This document shows positions 1 to 7,634 of a stretch of 64,000 nt of DNA, one piece after another. Origin of the DNA: Paenibacillus sp. FSL H8-0548 (lineage in GTDB: Bacteria; Bacillota; Bacilli; Paenibacillales; Paenibacillaceae); assembly GCF_038630985.1 (NCBI RefSeq), contig NZ_CP152049.1, positions 934,001 to 998,000 on the forward strand, in the 5' to 3' direction. Positions within the stretch are counted from its first letter, which is position 1. The number at the start of each line of letters is the position of its first letter. The notes under the pieces were generated by a model that did no database searches, was not told the DNA's origin, and saw nothing but the letters and a program-made list of their open reading frames with translations. A program made the translations under genes and the position numbers.

Positions 1-15
1 AGCGGTGCAATGATG

Positions 16-203
16 CTATGTTGCACATTAGCACTAACTTGCCTGAATTCAGAGGGAAAAGCGAGCCTATCCTGCACATTTGCATTAGAATGCTGGTTTT
101 GAAGGTGCTTAGGCACTGAAACCCGCCTCTATGTTGTACCGAGTGCAGGATAGCCGCTGCAACTAGCTCGAAATGGGCTTCTATCCTGCGCATGTACAAT
201 ACA
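16..203. repeat. cluster of four short palindromic repeats (CTATCCTGC family)
   Basis: Four imperfect copies of a 20-26 nt unit lie at about 16-34, 66-91, 129-153 and 181-203. The core reads CTATCCTGCACATTTGCA or its reverse complement. The copy at 66-91 is an exact 26-nt inverted match to 16143-16168. Several copies can fold on themselves because each end carries CTAT or ATAG. Nothing coding is visible in 1-420. This looks like a dispersed intergenic repeat family; its function is unknown. Confidence 0.75.
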
Positions 204-420
204 GCTAAAGAGCTTAGGCTAGCGTTAAGCGCGGCTTTTTCTTCACGCCTGTGACCAGCAAAAGTAACGAGGCTCGATTAGTTGTAGGTTTTGGCTAGGC
301 TTGATGGAGCAGAGCCGAGTTTGCCTCCTAATTCAAGCCTTCGAGGGTATTGCTCCAGCTGAATTCCCACTATTTATTTTAGAAAAAAGGCTGTTCACTG
401 AAAGGTCATGCCGATTCGCC

Positions 421-450
421 TTGACTCGTTCAAAGAGCCTTATATATAAT
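421..450 (+). promoter_or_regulatory. predicted sigma-A promoter of guaA
   Basis: TTGACT (421-426) and TATAAT (445-450) are separated by 18 nt and lie 28 nt upstream of the guaA start, giving a very short leader. No PurBox pair or guanine aptamer is visible here, unlike at the other purine loci in the window. Confidence 0.6.
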
Positions 451-478
451 TACTACATAATTTGAGGGAGGCTCGGTA

Positions 479-2017
479 ATGACTAAGCAAAATGAAATCA
501 TCGTTGTTCTTGATTTTGGAGGACAATATAACCAACTAATTGCACGCCGTATTCGTGATTTGGGCGTATACAGCGAGCTGTTGCCTTACAATACACCGGT
601 AGAAAAAATCCGTGAACTACAGCCGAAGGGTATTGTATTCTCGGGAGGACCTGCTAGCGTTTATGAAGAAAATTCACCGATGGTGGACCCGGCGATTTAC
701 GATTTAAACATTCCAATTTTCGGTATTTGCTACGGCATGCAGCTGATGTCTCATCAGCTTAAAGGCAAGGTTGAGCGTGCGGGCAAGCGTGAATACGGTA
801 AAGCAGAGGTTGAATTTGCAGAAGGCTCGCGGATCGGTTTTGGTCTAGATAAAATTCAAACAGTCTGGATGAGCCATGGCGACCACGTTGTGGAGCTACC
901 AGAGGGCTTCCAAATTGATGCATTTACGGAGCATGCGCCTGTTGCAGCAATGAGCAATGCAGATCGTCAGTTCTATGCTGTTCAATTCCATCCTGAGGTT
1001 CGTCATTCGGAGTTCGGTAACGAGATAATCCGCAACTTCCTTTACAACATTTGCGATTGTGATGGCAACTGGACGATGGAATCGTTTATTGAGGATGCTA
1101 TTCGTGATATTCGCAACGAAGTAGGCGACAAGAAGGTACTATGTGCGCTTTCCGGCGGCGTTGATTCTTCCGTTGTAGCTATACTTCTTCATAAAGCGAT
1201 TGGCGATCAGCTCACTTGTATGTTTATCGACCACGGCATGCTCCGCAAAGGCGAAGCTGAAGGCGTAATGGAAACCTTCGTAGGCAAATTCGATATGAAA
1301 GTAATCAAAATCGATGCGCAGGAGCGTTTCCTCAGCAAGCTGAAGGGCGTAGAAGATCCAGAGCAAAAACGTAAAATTATCGGCAACGAATTTATTTACA
1401 CCTTCCAAGAAGAATCCGATAAATTGGAAAACTTTGAATTTTTGGCGCAAGGCACACTTTACACGGACATCGTAGAGAGTGGTACAGCAACTGCACAAAC
1501 GATCAAATCTCATCACAACGTTGGCGGCTTGCCGGAGGATATTAAGTTCAAGCTAGTTGAGCCTCTTAAAGCGTTGTTCAAGGATGAGGTTCGTAAGGTG
1601 GGCGAGGAGTGCGGTCTTCCAGAAGCGATCGTATGGCGTCAGCCATTCCCGGGTCCAGGTCTTGCAATCCGTGTTCTTGGCGAAGTGACAGAGGACAAGC
1701 TTCATATCGTGCGTGAGTCCGATGCCATTCTGCGCGATGAAATCGCAAAAGCAGGTCTTGATCGTGAAATTTGGCAATACTTCACTGCGCTTCCGAACAT
1801 GAAGAGCGTAGGCGTTATGGGTGATGCTCGTACGTATTCCTACACTGTAGGTATCCGCGCAGTAACTTCCATCGACGGTATGACAGCTGACTGGGCACGT
1901 ATTCCTTGGGATGTGCTTGAGAAAATTTCCGTTCGTATCGTAAATGAAGTAGACAATGTTAACCGTATCGTCTACGATGTAACTTCGAAACCGCCTGCTA
2001 CCATCGAGTGGGAATAG
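479..2017 (+). CDS. guaA: GMP synthase (glutamine-hydrolysing)
   Basis: Converts XMP, ATP and glutamine to GMP, the last step of guanine nucleotide synthesis in the cytoplasm. The N-terminal class I glutamine amidotransferase domain has its nucleophile in FGICYGMQ (Cys84) and the His-Glu pair in QFHPE near residue 170. The ATP-pyrophosphatase domain carries the PP-loop ALSGGVDSS near residue 225. The C-terminal dimerisation domain ends with KPPATIEWE, which is typical of the family. The length, 512 aa, is the usual one. The ATG follows GAGGGAGG. It is a single-gene unit with its own promoter and a terminator downstream. IMP is supplied by the pur operon 35 kb away. Confidence 0.98.
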   Translation: MTKQNEIIVVLDFGGQYNQLIARRIRDLGVYSELLPYNTPVEKIRELQPKGIVFSGGPASVYEENSPMVDPAIYDLNIPIFGICYGMQLMSHQLKGKVERAGKREYGKAEVEFAEGSRIGFGLDKIQTVWMSHGDHVVELPEGFQIDAFTEHAPVAAMSNADRQFYAVQFHPEVRHSEFGNEIIRNFLYNICDCDGNWTMESFIEDAIRDIRNEVGDKKVLCALSGGVDSSVVAILLHKAIGDQLTCMFIDHGMLRKGEAEGVMETFVGKFDMKVIKIDAQERFLSKLKGVEDPEQKRKIIGNEFIYTFQEESDKLENFEFLAQGTLYTDIVESGTATAQTIKSHHNVGGLPEDIKFKLVEPLKALFKDEVRKVGEECGLPEAIVWRQPFPGPGLAIRVLGEVTEDKLHIVRESDAILRDEIAKAGLDREIWQYFTALPNMKSVGVMGDARTYSYTVGIRAVTSIDGMTADWARIPWDVLEKISVRIVNEVDNVNRIVYDVTSKPPATIEWE

Positions 2018-2120
2018 GACGGGGATAATCATTGTCGTTAAATGCTCGGGAGCCTTGATACAAAAAGGTTTCGAGCATGAATGGCATTGATATTCCACGT
2101 ACACCAGCAACAATTGGATG

Positions 2121-2189
2121 AAAAAATTACTCTCTTTTATTTGCGTTATTTAGCAAATGGAAGGGAGTTTTTTTATGACCAAAATTAAT
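2121..2189 (+). terminator. guaA terminator, first copy of a duplicated hairpin element
   Basis: ACTCTCTTTTATTTG pairs, with wobbles, to CAAATGGAAGGGAGT and is followed by T7. The downstream ATGACCAAAATTAAT opens a frame that stops after eight codons. A diverged second copy of the whole element, including this mini-frame, lies at 2926-2993. Confidence 0.7.
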
Positions 2190-2555
2190 GAGTTAAATTG
2201 AAGAAGTAGCGTTAACTGACTAATCATGATTCAACATATATGAGACATATTACGTATTTGATTGTATAATTATTGGAATTAGTGGAAGTTATAGTGGACA
2301 TATGTGTTCATACGAAGATGTTGTTGTTGATTAACAGCGGATCAGTTCATCGATGATTACGAGGAAGCAGTAGTAACAAAGAACAGAGATTGGTATGGGA
2401 TTTTATTATTTAAAATAATCAATTTCAGATTTTGAGGATTTTGTTGACTTTAACTCTGCTCGATTGTTGACGATATACAATAATATTATTTCAGCAAATA
2501 CATGGATATAAGGTCAATTTTATAATGATCATTGAATAGGAGGTGCTATATCTAA

Positions 2556-2732
2556 ATGGAATTTATAGAAACAGGAATAAAACTATTTGTGTTTATAATA
2601 TTTATTTCACTATTTTTTAGTTTGGTACGGTTCCTAGTCCAAAAATATATAAGTGACTTCTTTCAAGGTTTTTCTAAAACATTAATAAAAATATATAGTA
2701 TGCTTAAAGGATTTTTTCGGAAGACGAGCTAA
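2556..2732 (+). CDS. possible 58-aa single-span membrane microprotein
   Basis: ATG at 2556 follows TAGGAGG with a spacing of about 11 nt. The product begins MEFIETGIKLFVF and has a hydrophobic segment at about residues 8-29, followed by a basic, aromatic tail (KTLIKIYSMLKGFFRKTS). The strong ribosome binding site and membrane-like composition favour a real gene. Its position in a decayed AT-rich patch leaves open that it is a remnant or a chance frame. I do not recognise the family. Confidence 0.45.
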   Translation: MEFIETGIKLFVFIIFISLFFSLVRFLVQKYISDFFQGFSKTLIKIYSMLKGFFRKTS

Positions 2733-2828
2733 CTATTGACCAAGTTCCTATGAAAGTTATGATGATTAGTTCTACCGTGTTGAAAATGGGAAGTGGAAAA
2801 CAAGAAGGAGAAATATAAATGAAAAGGG

Positions 2829-2897
2829 ATGATGAATATAGCAATTTATATCACAGGAGACATTCACGGATCAATCAGTTGTGCTGAGGCGTTTTAA
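2829..2897 (+). pseudogene. N-terminal fragment of a metallophosphatase
   Basis: A 22-codon frame contains YITGDIHGSI. GDIHG is the first metal-binding block of calcineurin-like phosphoesterases and normally sits within the first 15 residues. An AGAAGGAGA binding site lies about 15 nt upstream. The frame stops right after the first block, and no later block (GNHE, GHTH) follows, so this is a truncated 5' end rather than a gene. Confidence 0.5.
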
Positions 2898-2925
2898 TAC
2901 AAAGAACTTTTCAATATAGCCCTTT

Positions 2926-2993
2926 AAAAAAATACTCTCTTTTATTTGTGTGATACAACAAATGAAAGGGAGTTTTTTATGTCCAAAATCAAT
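2926..2993 (+). repeat. second copy of the terminator-like element
   Basis: Repeats 2121-2189 about 805 nt downstream: A7 lead, ACTCTCTTTTATTTG stem, CAAATGAAAGGGAGT return arm, T6, then ATGTCCAAAATCAAT opening another eight-codon frame. The two copies bracket the decayed patch, as a duplication around a vanished gene or cassette would. Confidence 0.65.
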
Positions 2994-3135
2994 TTAGTAC
3001 AATGATTCCGGCAAGATTTCCGGATTTTTACATGCTAATCAAGATCGGCATGAATGAATTGAAACCTTTTATTCTTGAGAGTCGTTATACGATATATTGA
3101 GAGCTGCAATTTTGCTGACTGAAGGGGGCTTTATC

Positions 3136-4077
3136 ATGTCTGTGCTGGATTTTGAGCGTTTCACAGCAATAAAAGAGCGTATGTATGAGCTGTCCAAAGC
3201 TGAACGGGTGCGAGAAGATTTACAGAAGCGAATGAGAGAGCAGGAAGCGCTCGTTGTAAAGCTGGAAGTTGAGCTGGAGATGGAGCAGGAGGATGTTGAG
3301 AAGCTTACGAAGTTGTCGCTAATAAATTTGTTTCATACGATATTGAGAAGCAAAGAGGAGCAACTGGAGCTGGAACGACACCAGGAGTTAATTGCAACGC
3401 TGAAGCTGCAGGAAGCAAAGCAAAGCCTTAAGGAGCTAAAAGAAGATCTTATTGAGGTTGGTCAGCGACTGTCGGAGCTCTCCACTGCACACCACGATTA
3501 TAATCAGCTAATGTTGAAGAAGGAAGAGGCACTTCGACATAGTCCAAAAGCAGCTTATGAACTTGAAGAGATGGAAGCACAAATTTCGGAAAAAAGCTTG
3601 TTGCTTAAAGAGATTGGAGAAGCATTGTCCGCAGGGAGAGGTGTCATTTCATCATTAAGCTATGCTTCAGAGCAATTGGGAAAAGCGGAGAACTGGGGAA
3701 ATTGGGATATGTGGGCAAACGGAGGTTTGATAAGCACGCATATTAAACACGGCCATATAGATGATGCGCGAACCTCTATTCATAATGCGAATCGTCAGCT
3801 GCAACATTTTCATAAAGAGCTTACAGATCTGAAAAGATCGACAGACATCCATATCGACATAAGTGGAACACTCAAAATGGCCGATTATTGGTTCGATGGC
3901 TTAATTACAGACTGGCTCGTGCAAGGTCGAATAAAAGAAGCTCAAAACCAAGTATTAGAGGCGCTTCATAAGCTTAGAACGGTAGTGAGTACTCTTGAAG
4001 TGGATCATCGTGCTGCGGAAAAAGAGCTATCTGATTCAAAAGCAAAGCGTATTACGTGGATAGAAGAAGCCAAATAA
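3136..4077 (+). CDS. coiled-coil protein of unknown function
   Basis: A 313-aa soluble protein. Residues about 5-165 are rich in E, K, Q and L with heptad-like spacing and should form a long coiled coil. The C-terminal half carries SSLSYASEQLG, WGNWDMWANGG and THIKHGHIDDA, followed by more helix. The arrangement recalls uncharacterised Bacillus/Paenibacillus proteins with the same WG-W-M-GGG block. No signal peptide or membrane segment is visible. The ATG at 3136 is preferred over the upstream ATG at 3097 because GAAGGGGGC sits just ahead of it. It stands alone and converges on the CPBP gene, with a shared terminator. Confidence 0.8.
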   Translation: MSVLDFERFTAIKERMYELSKAERVREDLQKRMREQEALVVKLEVELEMEQEDVEKLTKLSLINLFHTILRSKEEQLELERHQELIATLKLQEAKQSLKELKEDLIEVGQRLSELSTAHHDYNQLMLKKEEALRHSPKAAYELEEMEAQISEKSLLLKEIGEALSAGRGVISSLSYASEQLGKAENWGNWDMWANGGLISTHIKHGHIDDARTSIHNANRQLQHFHKELTDLKRSTDIHIDISGTLKMADYWFDGLITDWLVQGRIKEAQNQVLEALHKLRTVVSTLEVDHRAAEKELSDSKAKRITWIEEAK

Positions 4078-4117
4078 TCTGGCGATGCCTACATTTAGCT
4101 TTTTCATTATTGTTTTG

Positions 4118-4161
4118 AAAAAATACTGCAGCGCCGATCATTCGGAGCCGCAGTATTTTTT
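4118..4161. terminator. bidirectional terminator
   Basis: AAAAAATACTGC and GCAGTATTTTTT form a stem flanked by A and T runs. It serves the coiled-coil gene (plus) and the CPBP protease gene (minus). Confidence 0.85.
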
Positions 4162-4165
4162 GCAT

Positions 4166-4918
4166 TTAGGCATGGATGCTATTCGCAGCAGCGAAGCTCT
4201 TTCTCGACGAGGAAATCAGCCATAGCAATTGAGCAATGAGAATAGCGAGAACGAGGTAATCGTATAGATGGCTGCTCGGCGTGTTTCCAGTAAAGTTAAG
4301 AAAGTTATGCAAGCCGTGAAAGAGGATCGTAAGCAGAATGGCGCGGTTTCTTACGACCAGCATGGTCAGAACGAAGCCTACAATAAATGCATATACAATT
4401 TGCAAAATGGTATCCTGAAGCGATTGGCCGCTAAGCGCCTGCAATGCATGAGTGATGCCAAACAATGCGCTGGAGCCGATGATGGCGAATGCTTTTCCTT
4501 TTGACTGAAGAATCCGCAGCATCATCCCCCGGAATAACGTTTCCTCTACAAAGCCGACCAAAAAGATCTGAGAGAGCAGCATGTAAGCGAAAAAAGAGAA
4601 GGAAGCATTCTGAAAGCCATTGTTGCCGATGACTAAAACAATTAAGACTAGCAGTAGTGGAGCATATTCCAGCCACTGACGCTTGGTGAGCTCGGAGAGG
4701 CTGCTGAAATAGAAGGTGCTCCATCGTTTTTTGACAGTGAGGTAAATCAGTAGAAATAGAGCAATCGGCATAAAGCCGTAAAATGGTGCAAGCGGATGGG
4801 TAAGCTCAGCAATCGATACGTAGGCGCTGCCGCCGGCGACAAATATGATGAGCATAAGCTCGATTAAAATAATAGCGACTAGTGGTCTTTTTACGATATA
4901 GCTGTCTGGTGTGTTCAT
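4166..4918 (-). CDS. CPBP-family intramembrane metalloprotease (CAAX protease-like)
   Basis: A 250-aa polytopic membrane protein with about seven hydrophobic segments. The family signature EETLFRG (first catalytic block) lies near residue 125, followed by the second block, FGITHA, and a later HGLHN. Members cleave or process membrane or secreted substrates; bacterial examples act in bacteriocin immunity or stress, but the substrate here is unknown. It is co-transcribed with the padR gene: its ATG directly abuts the padR stop codon, with an AGAGGAGC binding site inside the padR 3' end. This arrangement suggests the PadR protein controls it. Confidence 0.88.
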   Translation of the reverse strand: MNTPDSYIVKRPLVAIILIELMLIIFVAGGSAYVSIAELTHPLAPFYGFMPIALFLLIYLTVKKRWSTFYFSSLSELTKRQWLEYAPLLLVLIVLVIGNNGFQNASFSFFAYMLLSQIFLVGFVEETLFRGMMLRILQSKGKAFAIIGSSALFGITHALQALSGQSLQDTILQIVYAFIVGFVLTMLVVRNRAILLTILFHGLHNFLNFTGNTPSSHLYDYLVLAILIAQLLWLISSSRKSFAAANSIHA

Positions 4919-5443
4919 TTAGAGCTCCTCTTTATCAATTATTTTTTTGAGCCATTCATTTTCCATTTTGAAAAAATGCACCCCATAATGCATGACGGAT
5001 ACGCGGTAGTAATATTGCTCCTTATCCTCAAGCTGCTCGAGCTCTTTGGACACAATCGACTGCACTGCTTCCATTTGCGAAATTTGGTGAGCGATGTTTT
5101 GTTGATAGGCAATTAAATTTTGTTTTTTTGCTGCTGCATCGAGATAATCATAAAAAAAGATTTTGATCAGATATTCTCGTTTATTCGACTGTAGAGGCTC
5201 ACGGAGCCATTGTATGAAATGGCTGCGCCCTTCATCGGTGATGCTGTATATTTTTTTGTTCTTGCTATCGTTGGTTTCTTCCTCCGTTACGTACTCACTT
5301 TGCACAAGGCGCTTTAGTGCCGGATACAGACTGCCATAGCTCATTTTGTAGAAGATGCCAACCGTTTGCTCAGTTACTTTTTTGATATCGTAGCCGCTCA
5401 TCTTCCCTTCTATCAGCATGCCTAATATGACGAGTTCAATCAT
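4919..5443 (-). CDS. PadR-family transcriptional regulator
   Basis: A 174-aa regulator with an N-terminal winged helix (MIELVILGMLIEGKMSGYDI, then MSYGSLYPALKRL), the PadR hallmark, followed by a long C-terminal helical domain of the Vir/AphA type. The start at 5443 was chosen over a longer frame because AAGGAGA precedes it and the PadR domain begins there. It is the first gene of a two-gene unit with the CPBP protease. It is probably autoregulated, since tandem repeats lie in its promoter region. Confidence 0.92.
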   Translation of the reverse strand: MIELVILGMLIEGKMSGYDIKKVTEQTVGIFYKMSYGSLYPALKRLVQSEYVTEEETNDSKNKKIYSITDEGRSHFIQWLREPLQSNKREYLIKIFFYDYLDAAAKKQNLIAYQQNIAHQISQMEAVQSIVSKELEQLEDKEQYYYRVSVMHYGVHFFKMENEWLKKIIDKEEL

Positions 5444-5467
5444 TTGATTTCTCCTTGTATGTATCAA

Positions 5468-5490
5468 TTTGATATATCTATTTGATATAT
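5468..5490. promoter_or_regulatory. candidate PadR operator
   Basis: TTTGATATAT occurs at 5468-5477 and again at 5481-5490, a 13-nt period, immediately upstream of the padR gene. The spacing and AT-rich core fit a dimer-binding autoregulatory site. The assignment is from position and repetition only. Confidence 0.4.
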
Positions 5491-5554
5491 AAAATATATT
5501 TGAATTGGAATTGTTTGTCAAGCATAATTTCAATCGAATAATCGGTCTGATATA

Positions 5555-5651
5555 ATTTGCTAAAGCAAACCTAAGTGTATGCTTACGAAGCTGGTTTGCT
5601 AAGGCAAACCTAAGTGTACGCTTACGAAGTCAGGTTTGCTAAAGCAAACCT
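5555..5651. repeat. tandem array of GGTTTGC/GCAAACC palindromes
   Basis: Two and a half units of about 40 bp: the palindrome TTTGCTAA(A/G)GCAAACC starts at 5556, 5595 and 5635, and the first two are followed by CTAAGTGTA(T/C)GCTTACGAAG. The third copy ends two bases before the GAGGAGG of the araC-type gene. The array could be an operator array, or intergenic repeats that invaded the 5' leader. Confidence 0.7.
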
Positions 5652-5665
5652 TTGAGGAGGTCACC

Positions 5666-6559
5666 ATGAAGCTTCATCCTTCCATTAGCAAGGATATCAT
5701 CGAGCTGCCGCACGCGTATCCATTGGTGATTTCTCAGTCTATTGGGGTAACGCCTACTTTTCAGAGGCTGCACTTTCATACGGCACTCGAAATTAACTAT
5801 ATAGAAAAAGGCAGCGGCTATTATTTGATCAATGGAAATCGTCATGAGTTTCAGCAAGGTGATCTAGTGTTCATTGATTCGAATGATCTTCACCGCGCCT
5901 TCGAAGAGAAGGAGCTGGTGATGAGTGTCATTATGTTTGATCCGGTCTACCTAGCTTTGGAGCAGCGCTATGCTCCGGAGCTGCTTGTTCCTTTCCGCGA
6001 GCTCGGCAATCGCTTTGAGAATAGGCTTGACCGAAGCAATCCAATGCATGGACGTATCGGCGGGATCGTATCGGACATGGCTGCAGAGTATACTCGCAAG
6101 GAGCCGTATTTTGAGGTCATTGTACGCGCACAGCTGATTCAGCTTCTAGCATTCGTCAACCGATATTTTGCGAAAAATGATGCGGCGAAGGCATACCATA
6201 AGCGGGGGATGGACGTTATTCGAGCCGTACTGCGCAAGATCGAGGATGACGTTGTGTATCCATGGACTTTGAGAGAGCTGGCGGAGTGCGCTCATTTGAG
6301 CATCTCCAGGTTTAGTGCGCTATTCGTACGAGTGGTCGGAACCTCGCCGATGGATTATTTAATTCAGCTGAGGCTGTCACAGGCGGCCCATCTTCTGGAG
6401 TCTACCGACAAAATGATTATAGAAGTAGCAGAGGAATGCGGCTTTCGCAATCTGTCTAATTTTAATCGGCTGTTCAAGCAGCATGTGGGCAAGCTGCCCT
6501 CCGAGGTCAGAAACGATAAGAACAGTAAGATCGTATCAGAACATCGTTCTTTTTCATAA
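5666..6559 (+). CDS. AraC-family transcriptional regulator
   Basis: 297 aa. The N-terminal cupin-like sensor (LHFHTALEINYIEKG, then EFQQGDLVFID) probably binds a sugar. The C-terminal AraC DNA-binding domain has two helix-turn-helices: LRELAECAHLSISRFSALF and VAEECGFRNLSNFNRLFKQ. The ATG at 5666 follows GAGGAGG. It lies just upstream of a sugar kinase and a GH4 glycosidase in the same direction and is probably their activator. Its stop codon lies inside its own terminator hairpin. Confidence 0.93.
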   Translation: MKLHPSISKDIIELPHAYPLVISQSIGVTPTFQRLHFHTALEINYIEKGSGYYLINGNRHEFQQGDLVFIDSNDLHRAFEEKELVMSVIMFDPVYLALEQRYAPELLVPFRELGNRFENRLDRSNPMHGRIGGIVSDMAAEYTRKEPYFEVIVRAQLIQLLAFVNRYFAKNDAAKAYHKRGMDVIRAVLRKIEDDVVYPWTLRELAECAHLSISRFSALFVRVVGTSPMDYLIQLRLSQAAHLLESTDKMIIEVAEECGFRNLSNFNRLFKQHVGKLPSEVRNDKNSKIVSEHRSFS

Positions 6560-6577
6560 GAAGAACGATGTTTTTTG
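6539..6577 (+). terminator. terminator overlapping the araC-type stop codon
   Basis: AACATCGTTCTT pairs with AAGAACGATGTT and is followed by T6. The TAA at 6557-6559 lies in the loop, so the last codons form the 5' arm. Confidence 0.8.
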
Positions 6578-6643
6578 TTTTAAAATATAGGAAAGTATAA
6601 GTTTCTTCTTATGATTAGCTTATGAGTCATTCGAATAAGGAGT

Positions 6644-7615
6644 GTGATCGCCATTATTTTTCTGGGAATAGATGCCGGGGGCAGCAAGACGCATGCTTTG
6701 CTCGTTAACGAGGCTGGTCAGGTGCTAGGGAGTGGACTGAGCGGCAATGGCAATCATCAGACGGCTTATGCTAAGGCGAGAGTCAGCATCGATGAAGCTT
6801 GCCAGCAAGCGCTGCAGGAAGCAGGAGCAGCGAAGGAACAAGTGGATTTCGCTTATTTTGGGCTTGCAGGCGCGGATCGTGAGCCGGATTACGCCATTCT
6901 GCGTCCGATGATTGCTTCGCTTGATTATCCGAAGCATGCCATCTCATGCGATACAATGATTGGGATGCGAGCCGGAACGAAGCAATCGTATGGCGCAGTC
7001 ATTATTAGCGGAACCGGATTTAATGCGGCTGCCCGCAGCCCGAAGGGGGAAGAGCTTCAGTATGGCGGCTTCGGCTATTTGTTCGGAGATGGTCAAGGCT
7101 CGGGAAGCGATTTGGCGATCCATGCCTTTAGGAGTGCCGTTCGCGCCTGGCAGGGCAGAGAGCAGGCTACTTTGCTTAGTGAACTCGTGCCGAGGCACCT
7201 CGGTTATTCTACGATACAAGAAATGTATGACGATGCCCTCGATGATGGCAAACGTCCATCCGCTGACCTGGCGAAGGTCATGTTTGAGGCAGCGGCAATG
7301 GGCGATGCAGTGTCGATTCGTATTTTGCAGGAAGAAGGGCGTGAGCATGCCAACGCCGTGATTGCGCTGCTAATGCGCCTTAAGATGGAGCAGGAAAGGT
7401 TTGACGTCGTGCTGGCAGGCAGTATTTTCACGCGCGGAAGCACCTCTCATATGATTGATGCGATAAATGAAGAGCTGCTTTCGGCAGTACCGGGGGCGAA
7501 AGTGGTTAAGCTTACTGTTGATCCTGTCATTGGAGCCGTTATGAGCGCAATGGAAAGCAGCGGTCTTGTCATTAGCGATTCGGTTGATGCGCTGCTTAGA
7601 ACAATAACCTATTAA
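6644..7615 (+). CDS. BadF/BadG-family sugar kinase, N-acetylglucosamine kinase-like
   Basis: 323 aa of the ASKHA fold: phosphate-1 loop GIDAGGSKTHALLV at the N-terminus, phosphate-2 loop GAVIISGTGFNAA near residue 120, then GFGYLFGDGQGSG, typical of GlcNAc kinases that phosphorylate a free hexosamine with ATP. It pairs with the downstream GH4 enzyme in a sugar-use operon. The start is uncertain. AAGGAG ends one base before the GTG at 6644, which is too close for normal initiation. An ATT at 6653 has better spacing. The true N-terminus may therefore be a few residues shorter. Confidence 0.85.
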   Translation: MIAIIFLGIDAGGSKTHALLVNEAGQVLGSGLSGNGNHQTAYAKARVSIDEACQQALQEAGAAKEQVDFAYFGLAGADREPDYAILRPMIASLDYPKHAISCDTMIGMRAGTKQSYGAVIISGTGFNAAARSPKGEELQYGGFGYLFGDGQGSGSDLAIHAFRSAVRAWQGREQATLLSELVPRHLGYSTIQEMYDDALDDGKRPSADLAKVMFEAAAMGDAVSIRILQEEGREHANAVIALLMRLKMEQERFDVVLAGSIFTRGSTSHMIDAINEELLSAVPGAKVVKLTVDPVIGAVMSAMESSGLVISDSVDALLRTITY

Positions 7616-7634
7616 TATCGGGAGGCATATTCCT

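Larger units (their letters stand above)
2190..2925. other. AT-rich decayed intergenic patch
   Basis: About 740 nt, clearly more AT-rich than the flanking genes and bounded by two similar terminator-like elements. An open stretch near 2340-2430 in one frame looks protein-like (it includes DDYEEAVV and NRDWYG) but has no start and no match I recognise. A 58-codon frame and a metallophosphatase fragment lie inside and are listed separately. It is best read as remnants of acquired DNA. Confidence 0.5.

Noticed and set aside
1..478. Purine riboswitch in front of guaA
   Set aside because: No P1/P2/P3 set or TTTCTAC junction is present and the predicted leader is only about 25 nt.
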